Origin: Callipepla californica brunnescens
Lineage: Eukaryota > Chordata > Aves > Galliformes > Odontophoridae
NCBI GenBank assembly: GCA_023055505.1
Contig: JALIRH010000008.1
Location: 1,984,001 to 2,048,000, forward strand
Reading direction: 5' to 3'
DNA length: 64,000 bases
Position 1 is the stretch's first letter; each line of letters begins with the position of its first letter. This document shows positions 24,418 through 37,449 of the stretch, piece by piece. The position numbers and the translations under genes were made by a program. Under the pieces are notes generated by a model. The model was not told the origin of the DNA. It made no database searches and was given only the letters and a program-made list of their open reading frames with translations.

Positions 24418-27400
24418 TCATTTTTGCTAGCAAACTTTTAACTTGTGTCATGTTACTGACCTGAAAAACAGGAGATGTTTTTGTTGATCGGAACCTGTTC
24501 CGTCTGTCCTGCCAAAACAAGCACCAGCCTCATGGGGTGATGGTGTTCTCACTGCGCTGTTTATCCAGCACACAGAGGGAAGCGAAGGGCTCGGGGTGGG
24601 CTGCGTCACTGCGTTTTCAGCCCAAGATGCCATTTCAGTCATGACCAGAACATATATTAATCTTGAAGAAGTTGCAGTAAAACTTACCCGAGGAACAAAG
24701 GCAGCAGCTGCCTGGCCTGACTTTGAACTTAGCAAGCCCAAACCTTGCCTTCCTGCCCAACTGCAGCCAGGTGTGTTGCTAACTCGCCTCCAGCTGCTCT
24801 CTGTTACAACACGAGAACATGACTGCGAGGGCTGCCATGAAAAACGAGTCCAGGTTTCTTTCATCCCATGGCATGCCCTTGGAGTTAGGCAATATGGCTA
24901 TTTTCCTAATCGCCTGCAGTATTTATCCAGCTGAACACCTGGCCCTGGAGGTACTGCTGAAGCTGTGCTTTAGAATTCAGGGTGAAACATTTCAATACAC
25001 CTCGCTTCTGAAAGTGAGGTCTTCAGTTTCAAATTCGATAGTTGTGCTGCGGAGCACTGCTTCACTTCCGTCCTCCTTTGATTTGGGATTGGGTTTTCAT
25101 TTTATTTATTTTTTTCTGTTCATCTTCTTTTAGCAGCAGAAACTTTTCAAAATCGTAACCTTTGTTGGATTAGCTTTTGTTCCCTGTTGTCCTTGGTGCG
25201 CAAGAAGTGGTCAGGCTGCAGACTTTGACGCTGTTTGACTGCCGAGCTGAAGTTGCAGTGCATTTGTACTGCTGAGGAGTAGAGCAGACGAGACGTTCAA
25301 ACAGCCTGCATTTGTTCATGTCTTTTTTTAGGCACCTGGGAGACTATTGAAATAGCAGCATTTCTGAAGTGATCTGAGTCTAAGGGTGTATGAGTTTCAA
25401 AGACAGAGATGGTATCTTGTGTTACCCTGATACGCGTGGGGAAGCAGGGCAGGCTTTTGATGGCAGTTATTTAATTAGCTGAAACATCAGAGCACATTCC
25501 TTATCTGCGTGGCGTGGAGATCCTGTTTTCTGCCATTTCCATGATGATTCAGTAGGTCTTTAAATACTCCTGCTGAAGTGTATTTAAATCACGTAGCAAG
25601 AAGGTGAGTGTGAGGAGCAGGCCCCTGCTGTGCGCTTGGGAGATATCTGCAAGCTTTCTTCGCTCCAACACGAATCCTTGGAATATTCCTAGACAAACTA
25701 GTTGAAATTCAGCAGTCTTCAGTATGCTGGGACGCTGCTGCAACGAGCTCATTGCAGGCTGAGGGGTGGACCTGATGAGAACAACGTAGCATACAGGGAA
25801 AGGAAGCTGCTCGCTCCAGGGAGCCCTGGTGCTCTGGGATGTGTGCCCGTGCTTTGGGTGGGAAGCTGGCTGGGTCAGCTGCCGGTGTAGCAGAGGCATG
25901 CATAGCACATTCCTACCTAGGAAATTCACTGTGGCTGTGTTTCCCTGTTGTTACGAGGACCCTCAGGGACAGATCGATGGCAGGAAAGAGACGGTGTCTC
26001 TCAGGCAAGAACACCTAACATCTCATAAAATGACAGCACCATCAGCAGCAATTTGTAATGAGAATGCTGTGCTTTTTCTGTTCAGATTCAGTTACTCCTA
26101 GAAACAATACTGAATGGAAGAGAACTTTGAAGTGTGGGATTTGGGGATTTCTGTGTTTTGGGTTTTTTGTTTTTTTTTCCTTTGTTTGTTTTAAATTATA
26201 TTGCAGCAGTCTTACATTTCACTGCATACATTCATTTTGCGCTTGGCTTCTATATTTGGATGGCATATAAATACCAGATCCCAGAAGGTCCTGTTTCAGC
26301 TAGGAAATTGAGTTGATTTGCTGTCTGTGAGATGAGCATTACAGTAAAAAAAATAAATAAAATACATTAGTTAAGACAGGCTGAACTGAGTGAAATCCCC
26401 AAGTACCTCATTCTGCACACCATGTTTTAATGTAACACCAACCAGTCTGCCCCTAGAAGCAAGGCTTTCTAAGATGCCTTGTATGGAGGCTCTCTGGGTT
26501 AGCCTTTCCGGACTTGTACTCGTCCAGAAACTTTTGCTATCAGTACCAAGGGCAGAACTTGCAGACTGTAAAAACCAGCAGCTGCTGAGTGCACCATACC
26601 CAGAATTAACAGGCGTGTAATGAGCTCTGTAGAAGCTCCTGCCACAGTCTGTAGCTGGTGCTGCAGTATGGCATCACAGCACAGTTGGTCTTCTGCTGGA
26701 TCTCTATGCTTTTTTACTGTGGGCAAAATTCAACAAATGGGAGGAATACGTAGGTTTTGTCCCAAGCCTTTCATTTATAGTGATCCAGGGGAGTTAGTGA
26801 GTTAAGAGTAACTTAAAAAAAGAAAAAGACAATTTGGATAGTGTCCTTGTGGTCCTGTATATCATGTTTTATGGTATCCCTTTGTCCTTTCTTGCCACTC
26901 ACCCTGCTTGCTTGCTTGCTTACAGCAGAGGTAGAATGGAGAAAAACTGCTGCCAGCCTGAGCCCGTGAAACCAGCCCTTATGGGAGGCAGAAGTTGGTG
27001 AGAATTGCTGACCTGTTCCCAGTCTGTGTTAGCAGTGATAGTAGAAGGCAGAGTCCATCTCACTCCTATCGAACAAAAAGAAAAATGCTCTAGTGAACAC
27101 TTTCCTTTAATCTAGTTCGCACAAAAGTCACTTTGGTCTGGTGAAATGGATTTTTGCCAAAGGGTCATTTTCAAGACCTTTCCCTCATGCTTCTGTCAGT
27201 CAAAGCCTTGGAGGGGATTTTATTGAAAGCCCTTGGCTTTAAGACTGGGCAGTAAGGCACAGGATCTCTTCTAGCATCTCTGTGCTCGTCAGACAGCTTC
27301 AAAACCAGCATTCGTAAGGGATGAGAGGCAAAATGTCAGCAAATCTCAGCTAGACAAAGTTGCTTTTTCTAAACCAATCCAGCACATGTCAAATGGAAAG

Positions 27401-27694
27401 CATCAAATAGAAGTCCTTGCTTTAGGATGCCTTTGCCAGACGTAGCATTACGTGATGTGGCGTGCTTTCCTGAGCATGCTGTCTTGTCCTGCCTGGTCTT
27501 GCTGCAGTTCCTCCTCTCCTTCCTCAGTTCCCTTGGGTCTCATAGGAGGAGGTTTTGGTTGTGTCCAAGTAGGACCTTTCAGGCATGGCCTCATTTGATT
27601 GTTGGTGTGCTGCTCAGGAAGCTTTCTGTAAGCAACAGTCATTTGTTGGAGTTTCAGAAGGCTGAGAAAAACGTGATGTGTGATCATGGAAAGC

Positions 27695-27935
27695 AAGAGT
27701 AGCAGAAATGCTCAGTCACAGCCTGAACCAGTGATGGAGCACCTGGTGGGAATGCAGGGCCAACCCAGAGGAGCTCAGGTATACACAATGCCCCTGAGTG
27801 ACCGGAAGGGATGGAGCCAGGATCCACCCCTTCCCAGACCTCATTTAACATTGGCAGCAGAGACAAAGGTGTTTCTCTGGAGATCCTTGTGTATCTGAGG
27901 CCTTTCAAGGGTAATAAGCTTTTTCCTTTGTTTCT
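27695..27935 (+). mobile_element. Diverged dispersed repeat, LTR-like
   Basis: This segment aligns by eye with the reverse complement of 37570-37800. Shared words in order are 'gcctgaacca', 'gatc/gagcacctg', 'gtgaccrgaagggrtggag', 'ccc(t)tcccagaccycattta', 'ctggagat' and 'aagc-tttttcctttg'. The order and spacing are kept, so the two are copies of one dispersed repeat. Here the TATA-like 'catttaa' (near 27841) survives, but the splice-donor-like word is altered to 'aagggtaataagc'. It has many more changes than expected for a young element. I cannot name the family; an endogenous-retrovirus LTR is one possibility. Confidence 0.6.
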
Positions 27936-30900
27936 GTATCTATGGCTGCTGCATTTGGTCTTATCCTTGCTTACTGCAGCCCAGGACTTGGCTGCCCTGC
28001 TATTATTGCTGTGCTTTCCATTGCATTGTAACATTGTAGCAAGCAAATCAAATACTCCTTGCATCTGGCAAGGAGTGCTGTCTAATAATCTAGATCTTTC
28101 TAATATTGTGACATCAGACAGCTGGAAAGTATGTATTCCAATTTCTGTTGCATACCAGTGATAGGAAAATAATTCACAGTGCAGCATCTGATGGAGCATT
28201 TCAGTGCTGCCCAGAAATGACTCTTTGAGGTCACCCTTGTGATTCAGTACAGCATCTATACAGTGTCTGCTGCAGCTGGATCAGTACAGGTCCATCCGAG
28301 CTTAGTGGAGGCATCTCTCTTGATGAGAGCTATTTGCTATCCATTGTGCTTTGTCCACTGAAGCACAAGGATGCCTCCCAGAGTGTTCTTCAGGTTGTAG
28401 TCATTGAGCAAGTTTCCAAGGTAGGTGTCTCAGGAAAATGTCTTTAAACTGGATGAGACACTTCTGGACTCTTTTTCTGTATGAGAAATGTTCTTTTTCT
28501 TCTTCATTCACTCACTTAGAAGTGATATCACTTACTTGTTTTCATTTCACTAAAAAAAAGAATTAGAAGTAGCATTAGTAGGGTTTCATTTTTAAGCAGC
28601 ATTTTTAGACTGCAAAACTTGTCCCAGGCTCCCTTCAAATCTTTTAAAAGCAAAGTTTAAGAATTCACATAAGAACAGCTCCCCCATCTGCCTTCCCCAT
28701 CCCCTGCTTCTTGATTACTGGTTTTGCAATTGCTTAGCACTGTTCTTGAACAAGAGTAATAATTCTGATGTCAGCAGCAATTATGTTATATTTCCCTTTC
28801 AAATATTCTACGTGACCCTATCTTTCACATTCACAGTTTCCACTGAAGTGGATACAGAGTTGAAACCAGTTTGGGTTATAGATTGGAGAGGGAGATTTTT
28901 CCCTTGGGCAGCTTCTATGCTTTTTCTAAATTAAATTTAATCTTATCAAATTAATTAGGGACAGTTTCCCTTAAACCTGATCTGATCCAGCTGCTCGACG
29001 GGAAGAGACGTTGGGCTTTTTTAGACTAAAGGAAAGCAAACTGTTCCTTTCCTATCTCTTCCTGGCTCTCTGCCACGAAGTGAGCACAAATACTGACCTG
29101 GGTTGTAGAAACAGGAAAGGAGTGACATCAGTCCTTTTGCAATACAGTGCTCAAAAGTGGAATCTGGGGTTTCATCGTTCCTATGAAACCTGTGAACAAG
29201 GGAGGCCAGCCTGCTGCATGCTGCAGCATGTCGCCATCTATTTCCAGATTTACTTGACAGAAGGGGACAGTAACCGAGGTGTGCTGTCTGAGAGCTCTGT
29301 GGTAAGCAGTTTAGTGGGAGAGAAGTGTTCACAGTCTGTTAGTAAAAGAAGAATCCCGACAGAATCATGAAATCCATCATTCTACTTGGGACAAGTCGAT
29401 GTCCTCGAGCAGTAAATGTAGCCAGGTTTCAGAACTGCTTTGCTGAACTGTTGGGGCCCACTGTTGTAAAATGGAAGCCCTGATTTAGAGCGCTGCAATT
29501 CAGTGTGTATATTTTTATGCTTATGTGCTGTGATGATATATTCCTTTTTTTGTATTATTACTAGTGGGAAAAACAGGAGTAGACTTGCTGTCAGATTGTG
29601 GGGTTTATTAAAACAACCTTTAACCTCGTAATCGTTATCCTTCAAGGTTTAGAGCATACCCAGCAGATGATGGGAAGGGTTTTGCATGTGATTCATCCAC
29701 GGCTCCAAAAATGGATCGTTGTCTGGTCCTGTCAGGAAGTCAGCATTGTTATCAGGAGTATCTGAAACATGTTTGTAGTCCCAGTTATCCAAACAGAGTC
29801 ATCATCTTGAGTTGTAAATGTTTTTCCCCAGTACTGTCCTTTAGTTTCCAAGCAAACAAGGTTGATGTGAGCATGCTGTATTCCTGTGGGTTCCCCCAGC
29901 AAACTGTCTGGAGTAGATGTCTGACAGATTCCAGCCAAAGAAGAAGAGGCACCTTAGGGAGAGGTCTAGAAAGTTTAATGAAAGCAGGAGGTAACGACAG
30001 AGGAGAGAGATGCAGTCATCTCACAGAGTAGTGGCTGGGGCTTCCTACTATGCATCAGAGAATTAACACCAGCTTGTGAAAATGAGACTGAGATGTGTTG
30101 GAAACCAGGCATCATTGGTCTGTTATCCACAGAAGGCTTTTCCAGAAGCATAGGTAGGCCTACAGATTTGCAAGTAGAGACTGCATGTAATTTAATGTCT
30201 GGGAAGCAGATACTGTCTCCTGAGTGTCTCAGGTACCTGGCCATGCGTGATCCTGCTGTATGCTGCTGTTCACCTGGTACAGGCAGTACTTCATTTTCAG
30301 CATGTATGCCAGCTGGACTTGAAGTAAACACTGAGCTGGAGTTGACATGTCTTCGTGGTAGTCTCAAACAGCTACCTGGAAAACACAGTCACCTTTTATC
30401 CTTTGCCCAGTTTCATTGGCTCTCCTCAGTACTCAGGAAGGATCTTGCTAGGTTGGCTGGGACCCTGTGTAAATGGAAATGATGTGCTAAATTCATGCAT
30501 TACTTCAGCTTTAAGTCCCTTTATGAGCAGAGATGCATCCTCTGGCCTAGGCTTGTTCACTGGCACCTGGCTCCCAGGCTATCAGGGAAGATTATGTCAT
30601 GTTCATTAGCCTAATCACAGTAATTAACTGCCTGAAGACAAGACTGCACAAGAAAGGAAGAGAGGCAATTGAGTGTGTTTTCTTGGTGAGAAATCCACCC
30701 AGAATTTGAAAGTGTCCACCAAAAACCTTGCTATTTGTTGAATTCTCAATCTTCTACACTCCTGTGTGTGCTTTTAGTAGAGTTAAAAGTCTACACTTAG
30801 TGCCGGAGGTTATTTGCAATGACACAGATTGACTTCCTAACACCAGAGAATGGCTGTAGAAAAGACTGAAATACAGCTGAAGTGTTTTTAATTGGAATTT

Positions 30901-33900
30901 TACTGTTTGCTAGTAAGAAGAACTGGTTGCTCTTTGCATCTTCTGTTGAGGAAGACAATGCAGGAAACTCCAAATGCCTGAATTCTCTCAGTGGGAAAAG
31001 TTAACCACCATCTTTTCACACTTACCATTCTGAATGAGCCCCACCACTGTCATGCAGACAACCATGGTTGGCACTATTATTTAGTTCACCATTCTGCGTA
31101 ATTTTCAGTGTTTGTTAGCTGTTCTATGGTATGGAGAAGATGAGAGATTAATGCGGGCTCTCTCAGTGCTGAAATGATATGAGATTTTGTTTATTTATTT
31201 ATTTAAAGGATTGTTCTCTTTCCAGTCCAAGAAGCAGTGCCTGAATTAGCCATCTCTTTTAAATCTTCATCTGAACACTTTAAAACAGGGATGGGATGCT
31301 TGCTGGAGAGGGGAGAAAGGAAGACACTGGCATCTGCTGCCTGTTAAGTCCATTAATTGAAAAGAAAATCCTGCTGGTGCCAGAGTATACAGCCCCACTC
31401 CTAATTAAGCCTAGGGAAGCAATGGGATGGTTTTAATTGAGAGCAGCATCTCTCTTAGTGGTGCCAGCAGCTTAAAAAACACAAATAAATGCAAAGCATG
31501 AAGCACGTGCAAGACGGTAGTGACTGTTTGTTTATAGGGTCAGCCATTGTGCCATGCGTGGAAACCTGTATCCCTACACATAGTCTGGAGGAATAATTGG
31601 GTCCCCACTGTGGGCAGAGTTGTCTGTGCTTTTCTAGCTCTGAGAGCTGGATGCTTACAATACAAATTAGCAGCACTCATTAGGAATGAGTCCTTTCCAG
31701 ATCAGCTAAGGAAGAAAGTATTTCCTGGTGACTTCAGTGGCAGGAGCAAGAGCTGCCATGCTTTACCCATGGCAGTGTGGTTCCAATTAGCATGGCCTTC
31801 CTACTTGAAATGCTTTCTGACCAGGGCAGCAGTGAGCACAGGCTACTCCTGTGCACCACATCTTAATCCCAGATTCATTAATTATTGCTATTTACCATGT
31901 TTTTTACAAGATAATAATAACTTGGACCTTTTTCAGCACCAAACTCCTAATGGCTGATCATCTCAGAAGCTGCTGGTACTCGGGTTTCTGAAGGGACTGG
32001 AGCCTGTGTGGTTGTATCATCTGTTTTCATGCTTGTCACTCCTGCTCTAAAAGCCTTTGAACCCATTAGACACTTTCAGCCTAAAATTTCCGTGAGAATA
32101 GGTGCCCAGACAAAGCGAAGAGGCACAAATTAATTCCCCCCTCGAGGGGAGAGTTAGGAGTAAGCTCAGCTATGTAATTAGACATTAATGAGCCCACACG
32201 GGACATGTGGCCCCACTTCAGGAGCAGCTCTGAGCAGGGCTCCTGGTACTTCACCATGGGATAATCAAACCCCATGCAGGAGGTGCCAGCCTTGCTACGT
32301 CATACTGTGTCCTTGCTCTGATAGGTGCGGTTCTGCTTTGCCTGGGGAAGCATCTGTGCTGCTCTGTGCCCGTGTTTCTCCCCAGTATCCATTTCTTCAC
32401 CAGTGAGGCACTGAGGCCTGGCTGCCATTTTGACACCAGCATCCCATGCCATGGATCCGATGACCCTGCAGTGTTCCTTCCAGGGATGGGTCTTTTTTCT
32501 CAGCCTGGCTCTTTGTCTCCAGCTACAGACAGAAACGAAGGGCTCTCAGTTTCAGGAGCAGCTGCTTCAGTCCATTTTATCAGCTGAAGTACCCACCATC
32601 CCACCAAACTGCAGATGATTTACCAAAGCCAAGTTCTGGGACGCAGGGATATCTCAGCTCCATCTGTTGTCTAGCGGTTGCTGAGTTGTTGAGCATATTG
32701 AGTAGTGCTTTAAAGTCTGAGGTGCTTCTGAAACTGCCCGTTCAATGAGGATGTATGTATCCGTAGTGACAGGTGGCACTTGCTCTGTGTGAAGGGAAAG
32801 CACTGTGGCCTTCCAGCCCTGCCTGTGGCACGTGGTGGCTCGGGGTGCTAACTGCTCACGCCTGAGTGCCTAAAACATGTCTGTTCATTAAGCAATTAGC
32901 CGGCAGCGAAGGAAATGGCAGGAGGAGCACCCTTGCAGTAGTCTCAGAAGTGCAGTTTGGGGGGAGGCTGAATTTTATTTACCTCACGTGCAAGGTGGGA
33001 ACATGTCAAAAGTGAATGTGCTGTTCATGCCAAGGTTTTGTCTGCTGTTTCTTCAGAGGTCAAGGTGGTTTTGGGTTGGCTGTCATCCAGGCCGTTTAGG
33101 AGCCTGGATACTCTGGCTTGGGCAGTGATGACCTGGCCGTGTTGTTCAGCTGCTGCTGTGAGCCTGATTGTGGATTTAGCTGTGGCTTGTGTTCGTGGCA
33201 GCGTTCAGCAAGTCCTGTCTGCGTATTTTAAACCTTTCTTGCTGTGTCTACTGGGGTGTTTTCTTTCTTCCTTTCCTTCCTTGTGTTAATTGCATCACTC
33301 ACACACTTTCTTAATTTAATTTTCCGGTGGAAGTACAGGCAGTGATTTATTTTGAGGTGTGTTTTCTCACTTCGGCATCTTCAGTACGTCTAGCTGCTGC
33401 TTTCAAGTTGTTCTTATGTGGATGACTGCAAAACACTCCATGAACACTCAGTTGGCCAAGGAGTGTGACTGGGGACTGGTGGAACCAGTGTTATCTTTGA
33501 ACTCTGGTTATGTTTGGCAAACGGTTTTGAGTGGGTTTTTTCAGTGTATGTGGAACAAAGGACTGAGATTCAGAAAATGGGATTGTTACTGTATGAGCAA
33601 AATGAAACTTCCACATGGATTTGGTCAGTGGTTTTAGAAAGATGTTTTGTGTAGCTCAGGAGTTTCCCTGTGTTCAGCCTAAGCTCAGCTAACAAAAGCC
33701 ACTCGATAGCTGAGACCTTAGGGTGCCTTGAGGTTTCCCTATTCCTTTTTCAAGGCCCAAGTTGCAGTGCTCACTAAGCCTTTGACTTTTCCAGCTATGT
33801 CTCTTGAGATCATGGTTTATGTGGTCATGCTGTTGCAATGTCTGCTTGGGCAATGACCTCTAAGCACAGTTTCAGCTCTCGAAGCAACATCTTTGACCTT

Positions 33901-35754
33901 GCAGGCAGAGCAGCAGTTGAACTGTATAAACTGACCCATGTTTATGACTCAGTAATTCTGAATTCCTTTGGGACCGTGTTCTGGGAGTCTGGTATCTAGT
34001 ACAGGAACTGCTGACCTGCAGCACTCTTTCTGAAGGCGGTCAGGAGGCAAATGGTTTGGCATCAAAGAAGTTTTGTTTGCGTGTGCCAGAAGATACGGCT
34101 TCCAAACCTGACCTCTTGCTGAGCCTTGCAAGCTGTGCTCCAACCCAGGGTACGCAGAAGGGTATACCAGGGTATGCAGAAGGCAGATGCCCATCCTGTG
34201 CTCTGTGGGAAGCAACTAGGTGGGAGTGCAGAGCAAGAGGCTTCTGCTGCCTTCCTCAGCAAGAAACTGCTGCCAGCAGTCCTTGCTGCATCCCTTTCTG
34301 AGTAGGGGAACCCCAAACCCCACTGTGTGGGAGGCTGCAGAAGTTGGGAGTGCTCGCAGAAGCAAGATGAGAAGCATGAAACCAGAGTACTTTGTCTCTT
34401 TCCATCACAAAATGGGAACTGTCACATGTGACGCTGGATGGCTGCTGACCTCTGAGCTAGCACTTGTTCCCTGAGCCTGAGGTCAAGTAATCTAGGGGGT
34501 TTTGCAAGTTTTGCCCTTGGCATGCTTTTCAGTCCTTGAGCAGCCTGCTTTACCCCATGGCTATTTCCTGTTCGTCCTTTGTCTCTGGTACGTACATTAC
34601 AAATTCTTAAAGACACTGCTTTTTCCACAGTGCAACTCTGTGGTACCTACCTTTATTAACTGAGTGCTGCTTGTTGTACAAGGGGTGACAGCTTGCATTG
34701 CCATGGCTTTAGGCAGCTTTGGCCCAGCATCATTTGCCTGAGCCCCCCTTAGCTCTTGTTCCTTGTTGCGTGCTGTTACTGGAGAAGACCAGAAAAGTAC
34801 TTCTTTGGGTGAGATTTTGGATCAGTTAATGAGAAGTTCTTCTCTGAGACTGCTTCTTCAGGGATGAGTTCCTTCTTTATGGGTTGAATTGCTTTGGGAT
34901 GCCCACATACAGGTTCTGTAGGAAGTAGGAGTGCTGGTTAAATAGTTGTGCAAATCAAAATTAAAAGCATGCCCCTTGTAATAACGGCTCTTCATTTTCA
35001 GTTAAGCATGCACTTAGTCATCAAAGGAAGAAAACAAATGTGGCCACCAGCCGGTAGATGAAATGTCCGTGGTGCTGTGTACGTGCAAAAGATGATGATG
35101 GAAGAGACAGGCAGACAGGTAGCATGGAGGTGTCTGCTGCTATGCAGGGTAACTGCCAGATAGAGCTGAGCAAGTTGATGCTTTCTCCCCCCTGCTCCCA
35201 TCTGGACAAGTTTTCTTTGTCTTTTGAGGACCATGCCTTTGCCACCCAGTGCTGGGAGGTGGCATGGTGGTTTGGGGGCTGTTGGCTGCAGCTTAGTGCA
35301 GTTCCAAGGAAGCCACTTAAAATGCAGCTTGCATCTTGTGAGGGGCAGTCTGGAAAGCAAACGTGGGTAGCATCTCTCCTGTATCCCTGAATTCAGTTAG
35401 GCAGCATCAGTCCCTTCGGTTGCTATTTCTTCAGCTGATGTCAGGCAGTGCTCTCACAAGACAGGCCACGATGCTGAATTGAAAGCCTGCTGCCAATAAT
35501 CACTTGGCACAAGAGCAAAGCAACACCTTTGCCATAGGCCCCCAGTTCTGCCCTGGGCAGAAGCACAGCTCCCTCCTCCTTTCCACAGTGAGCCCACCTG
35601 AGCCATTTGTTTATGATGAGATCTCTGGTAGCCCATTAGCACAAATGCCAGCTCTCCCAGCCCTCCAGTGTGGTTTTTAATGGAGCCCTCAGCAAGAGAG
35701 TGCTTTATTTTGGGGACTCCAGTAGACAATAGGCTTTCTGGATTCTCCTCCAGG
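27936..35754. other. Unique non-coding DNA
   Basis: No gene is recognised. Small features are (TTTA)n at 31189-31205, a pyrimidine-rich run at 33259-33283, and an imperfect 22-base tandem pair at 34146-34189. AT-rich homeobox-word clusters (TAATTA, ATTAAT) lie near 28925-28990, 31340-31440 and 32085-32200. They could be conserved elements but cannot be judged without alignment. Confidence 0.5.
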
Positions 35755-35950
35755 GGACAAGCTTGTCAATCATATTGTCACAGACAATAATTACCCCCTG
35801 CTTTATTCGCTCTGTCTGTCTTCAGAGCAGTCAATTAGGGCTATTGATACAGACAAGCTATTCTCACCAAGTTAGTTTTCAGCCTAATTAAAAGGAACCT
35901 GTCAGCGCCTTTCCCGTAACCTTGGGCTTCTAATGGCTTCTCTTTGTGTA
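35755..35950. promoter_or_regulatory. Candidate conserved enhancer block with a SOX-like palindrome
   Basis: This dense block contains a perfect spaced palindrome, ATTGTC-ACA-GACAAT, at 35774-35788. It also has several TAATTA/CAATTAG homeobox words ('aataattacccc', 'gtcaattagggc', 'cctaattaaaagg') and TGTCA/TGACA-type MEIS words. The sequence is unique and non-coding in all frames. Such clustering is typical of vertebrate developmental enhancers, but this assignment is inference from motifs alone. Confidence 0.35.
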
Positions 35951-36764
35951 CCGTGCAGGAACTAAAGCTCAGCCCCAGTTCCTGAAGACAGGGGGCTTAG
36001 TTAGAGGGAATTCTTTCATGTGGGCGTTTTCCCCAGTGATGCTGAGAGGGCAGGATGGAAAGAGAGGATTTCTGAGAAAAGACAGAGTCCTGTCTTCCTG
36101 GCTGTGTCCAGTGTTGGTAGAATTCATCAAGTGCAAAGAGGAGAAGTTCTCTGAGCTTTGGACTCCTTGAAAGCAGCCTGATAGTAAATAACCCTTAATT
36201 GAAAAAAGAAACAAGGGTCAGGCCCTCTTCAGGGATAAAACCAATGCTTTTTCCTGCCAAAATGTTTTGTTCCGCTGTTCTTTTCTTTAAAATTACTAGA
36301 ACACACAAAAAGATACACCAGAAAATCTCATCATCTTAAGGTTACTGCAGCCCTAAATTGTATTCAGCAAAGTAAATACTTTGCCCAAGCTTTCTTTGTG
36401 ATAAAAGAAATTCCCCAACTTGAGCTTATTTCAGCAGATGGTGTCCTCAGACATGAAATGAGCTCCCGTCAGGCTTCGAGGACATGATCCCGCTGTGAGG
36501 TTTTTCCTCCTGGGATCCAGTGGATGTGGTCTAGTTTCTGAAGAGACAGTGGGCAAGATGTTCACGCTTCTGCTCCTGCAAGACTGAGCTGTATGCATTA
36601 CATAAATATGCTGCTATAACCAACCATTTATTTTCTGAATTAACAGTATTTTTTTTTTATTTCCTTTTCCATGTTTCTGCTGCTGTTGGATCTTCTCTTT
36701 CAACTTGAATTGAAATGTAGGTAAGTGTAAAATCTGTTTCACTAATATCAATTCTATTATTAGT
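35951..36764. other. Unique non-coding DNA
   Basis: No gene is recognised. A T10 run lies at 36649-36658. A second consensus splice-donor word, 'gtag|gtaagtgt', occurs at 36717-36728 after a pyrimidine-rich run, but there is no coding frame of note. The stretch ends at the 3' terminus of the next CR1. Confidence 0.5.
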
Positions 36765-37250
36765 CATAGAACCATAGGATGGTTTGGGTTGGAAGGGACC
36801 CCAAGGATAATGAAGCTCCAACCCCCTGCTGCAGGCAGGCTGCCAGCCACTAGAACAAGCACTAGATCAGGGCCCATCCAGCCTGGCCTTAATCACCTCC
36901 AGGGATGGGACATCCACGCCTCCCTGGGAAGCCTGTGCCAGCATCTCATCACTCTCTCAGCAAAGATTTTCCCCTAGTGTCTAATCTGTATCTCCCTTCC
37001 TTGGGTTTAAAACCATTCCTTGTTGTTCTGTCACCATCTACCCATGTAAAAAGTTGGTTTCCCTTGAAATACTGAAAGGCTGCAATGAGGTCTCAATGAG
37101 GTCTCCCTGTGACCTTTTCTTCTCCAGACTGAGCAAGCCCTGCTCTATCAGCCTGTCCTCATAGGGGAGGTGCTCCAGCCATTGGATCATGTCTGTGGCC
37201 CTCCTCTGGACCCTCTCCAAAAGCTCCACATCTCTCCTGTGTTGGGGGCC
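36765..37250 (-). mobile_element. CR1 LINE fragment, minus strand, 3' half
   Basis: Read on the minus strand, the fragment runs from the end of ORF2 through the 3' untranslated region to the CR1 tail at about 36765 ('catagaaccataggatggtttgggttggaaggg' is the complement). It retains the 'ggccttaatcacctccagggatggg' and 'cctctggaccctctccaaaagctcca' landmarks. The 5' end stops at about 37250 next to a pyrimidine tract. It is clearly better preserved than the copy at 6304-7112 and keeps the segment deleted there. Confidence 0.92.
37038..37250 (-). pseudogene. CR1 ORF2 C-terminal remnant with frameshifting duplication
   Basis: On the minus strand the frame matches the last part of CR1 ORF2, with 'RDVELLERVQRRATDMI', then 'LEHLPYEDRL' and 'GLLSLEKKR'. 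This is the conserved C-terminal tail after the reverse transcriptase. At 37083-37104 an 11-base unit ('caatgaggtct') is present twice in tandem. It shifts the frame just after the 'GDLI' position, so the downstream residues no longer match the family. The upstream catalytic domains are absent, and this is a dead copy. Confidence 0.88.
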
Positions 37251-37260
37251 CCAGTCAATG

Positions 37261-37298
37261 TTTCTCTTTTTTTTTTTTTCCCCTCCCCCTTTTCCCTC
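37261..37298. repeat. Pyrimidine tract (T13 then C/T)
   Basis: A polypyrimidine run directly adjoins the 5' end of the truncated minus-strand CR1. It may be a simple-repeat expansion or reflect the original insertion site. Confidence 0.85.
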
Positions 37299-37449
37299 AT
37301 ACAGTTTGCTATGTTTAAGTGACTTTTTGGGAATGTGTTGCATGGAGAGAGAAATAATAAGGAGGATACAACCCCCAGCGCTCTATAAATACGTGTTCCC
37401 AAACAATGAGCCATTTCAAGAGAAGAGAAGAAAATCCAAAATGCAAGCT

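Larger units (their letters stand above)
18261..27694. other. Unique non-coding DNA with microsatellites
   Basis: No gene is recognised in over 9 kb. Simple repeats are an interrupted (GT)n at 21684-21715, C12 at 24406-24417, an (AAAT)-like run near 26345-26363 and (CTTG)4 at about 26907-26921. AT-rich, conserved-looking patches occur near 19570-19690, 20860-21060 and 22985-23110, but none has enough signal for a separate call. Reading frames up to about 156 codons (20188-20658) show no domain. Confidence 0.5.

Noticed and set aside
27684..28199. 171-codon minus-strand frame
   Set aside because: It overlaps the diverged LTR-like repeat in antisense and shows no retroviral or cellular domain.
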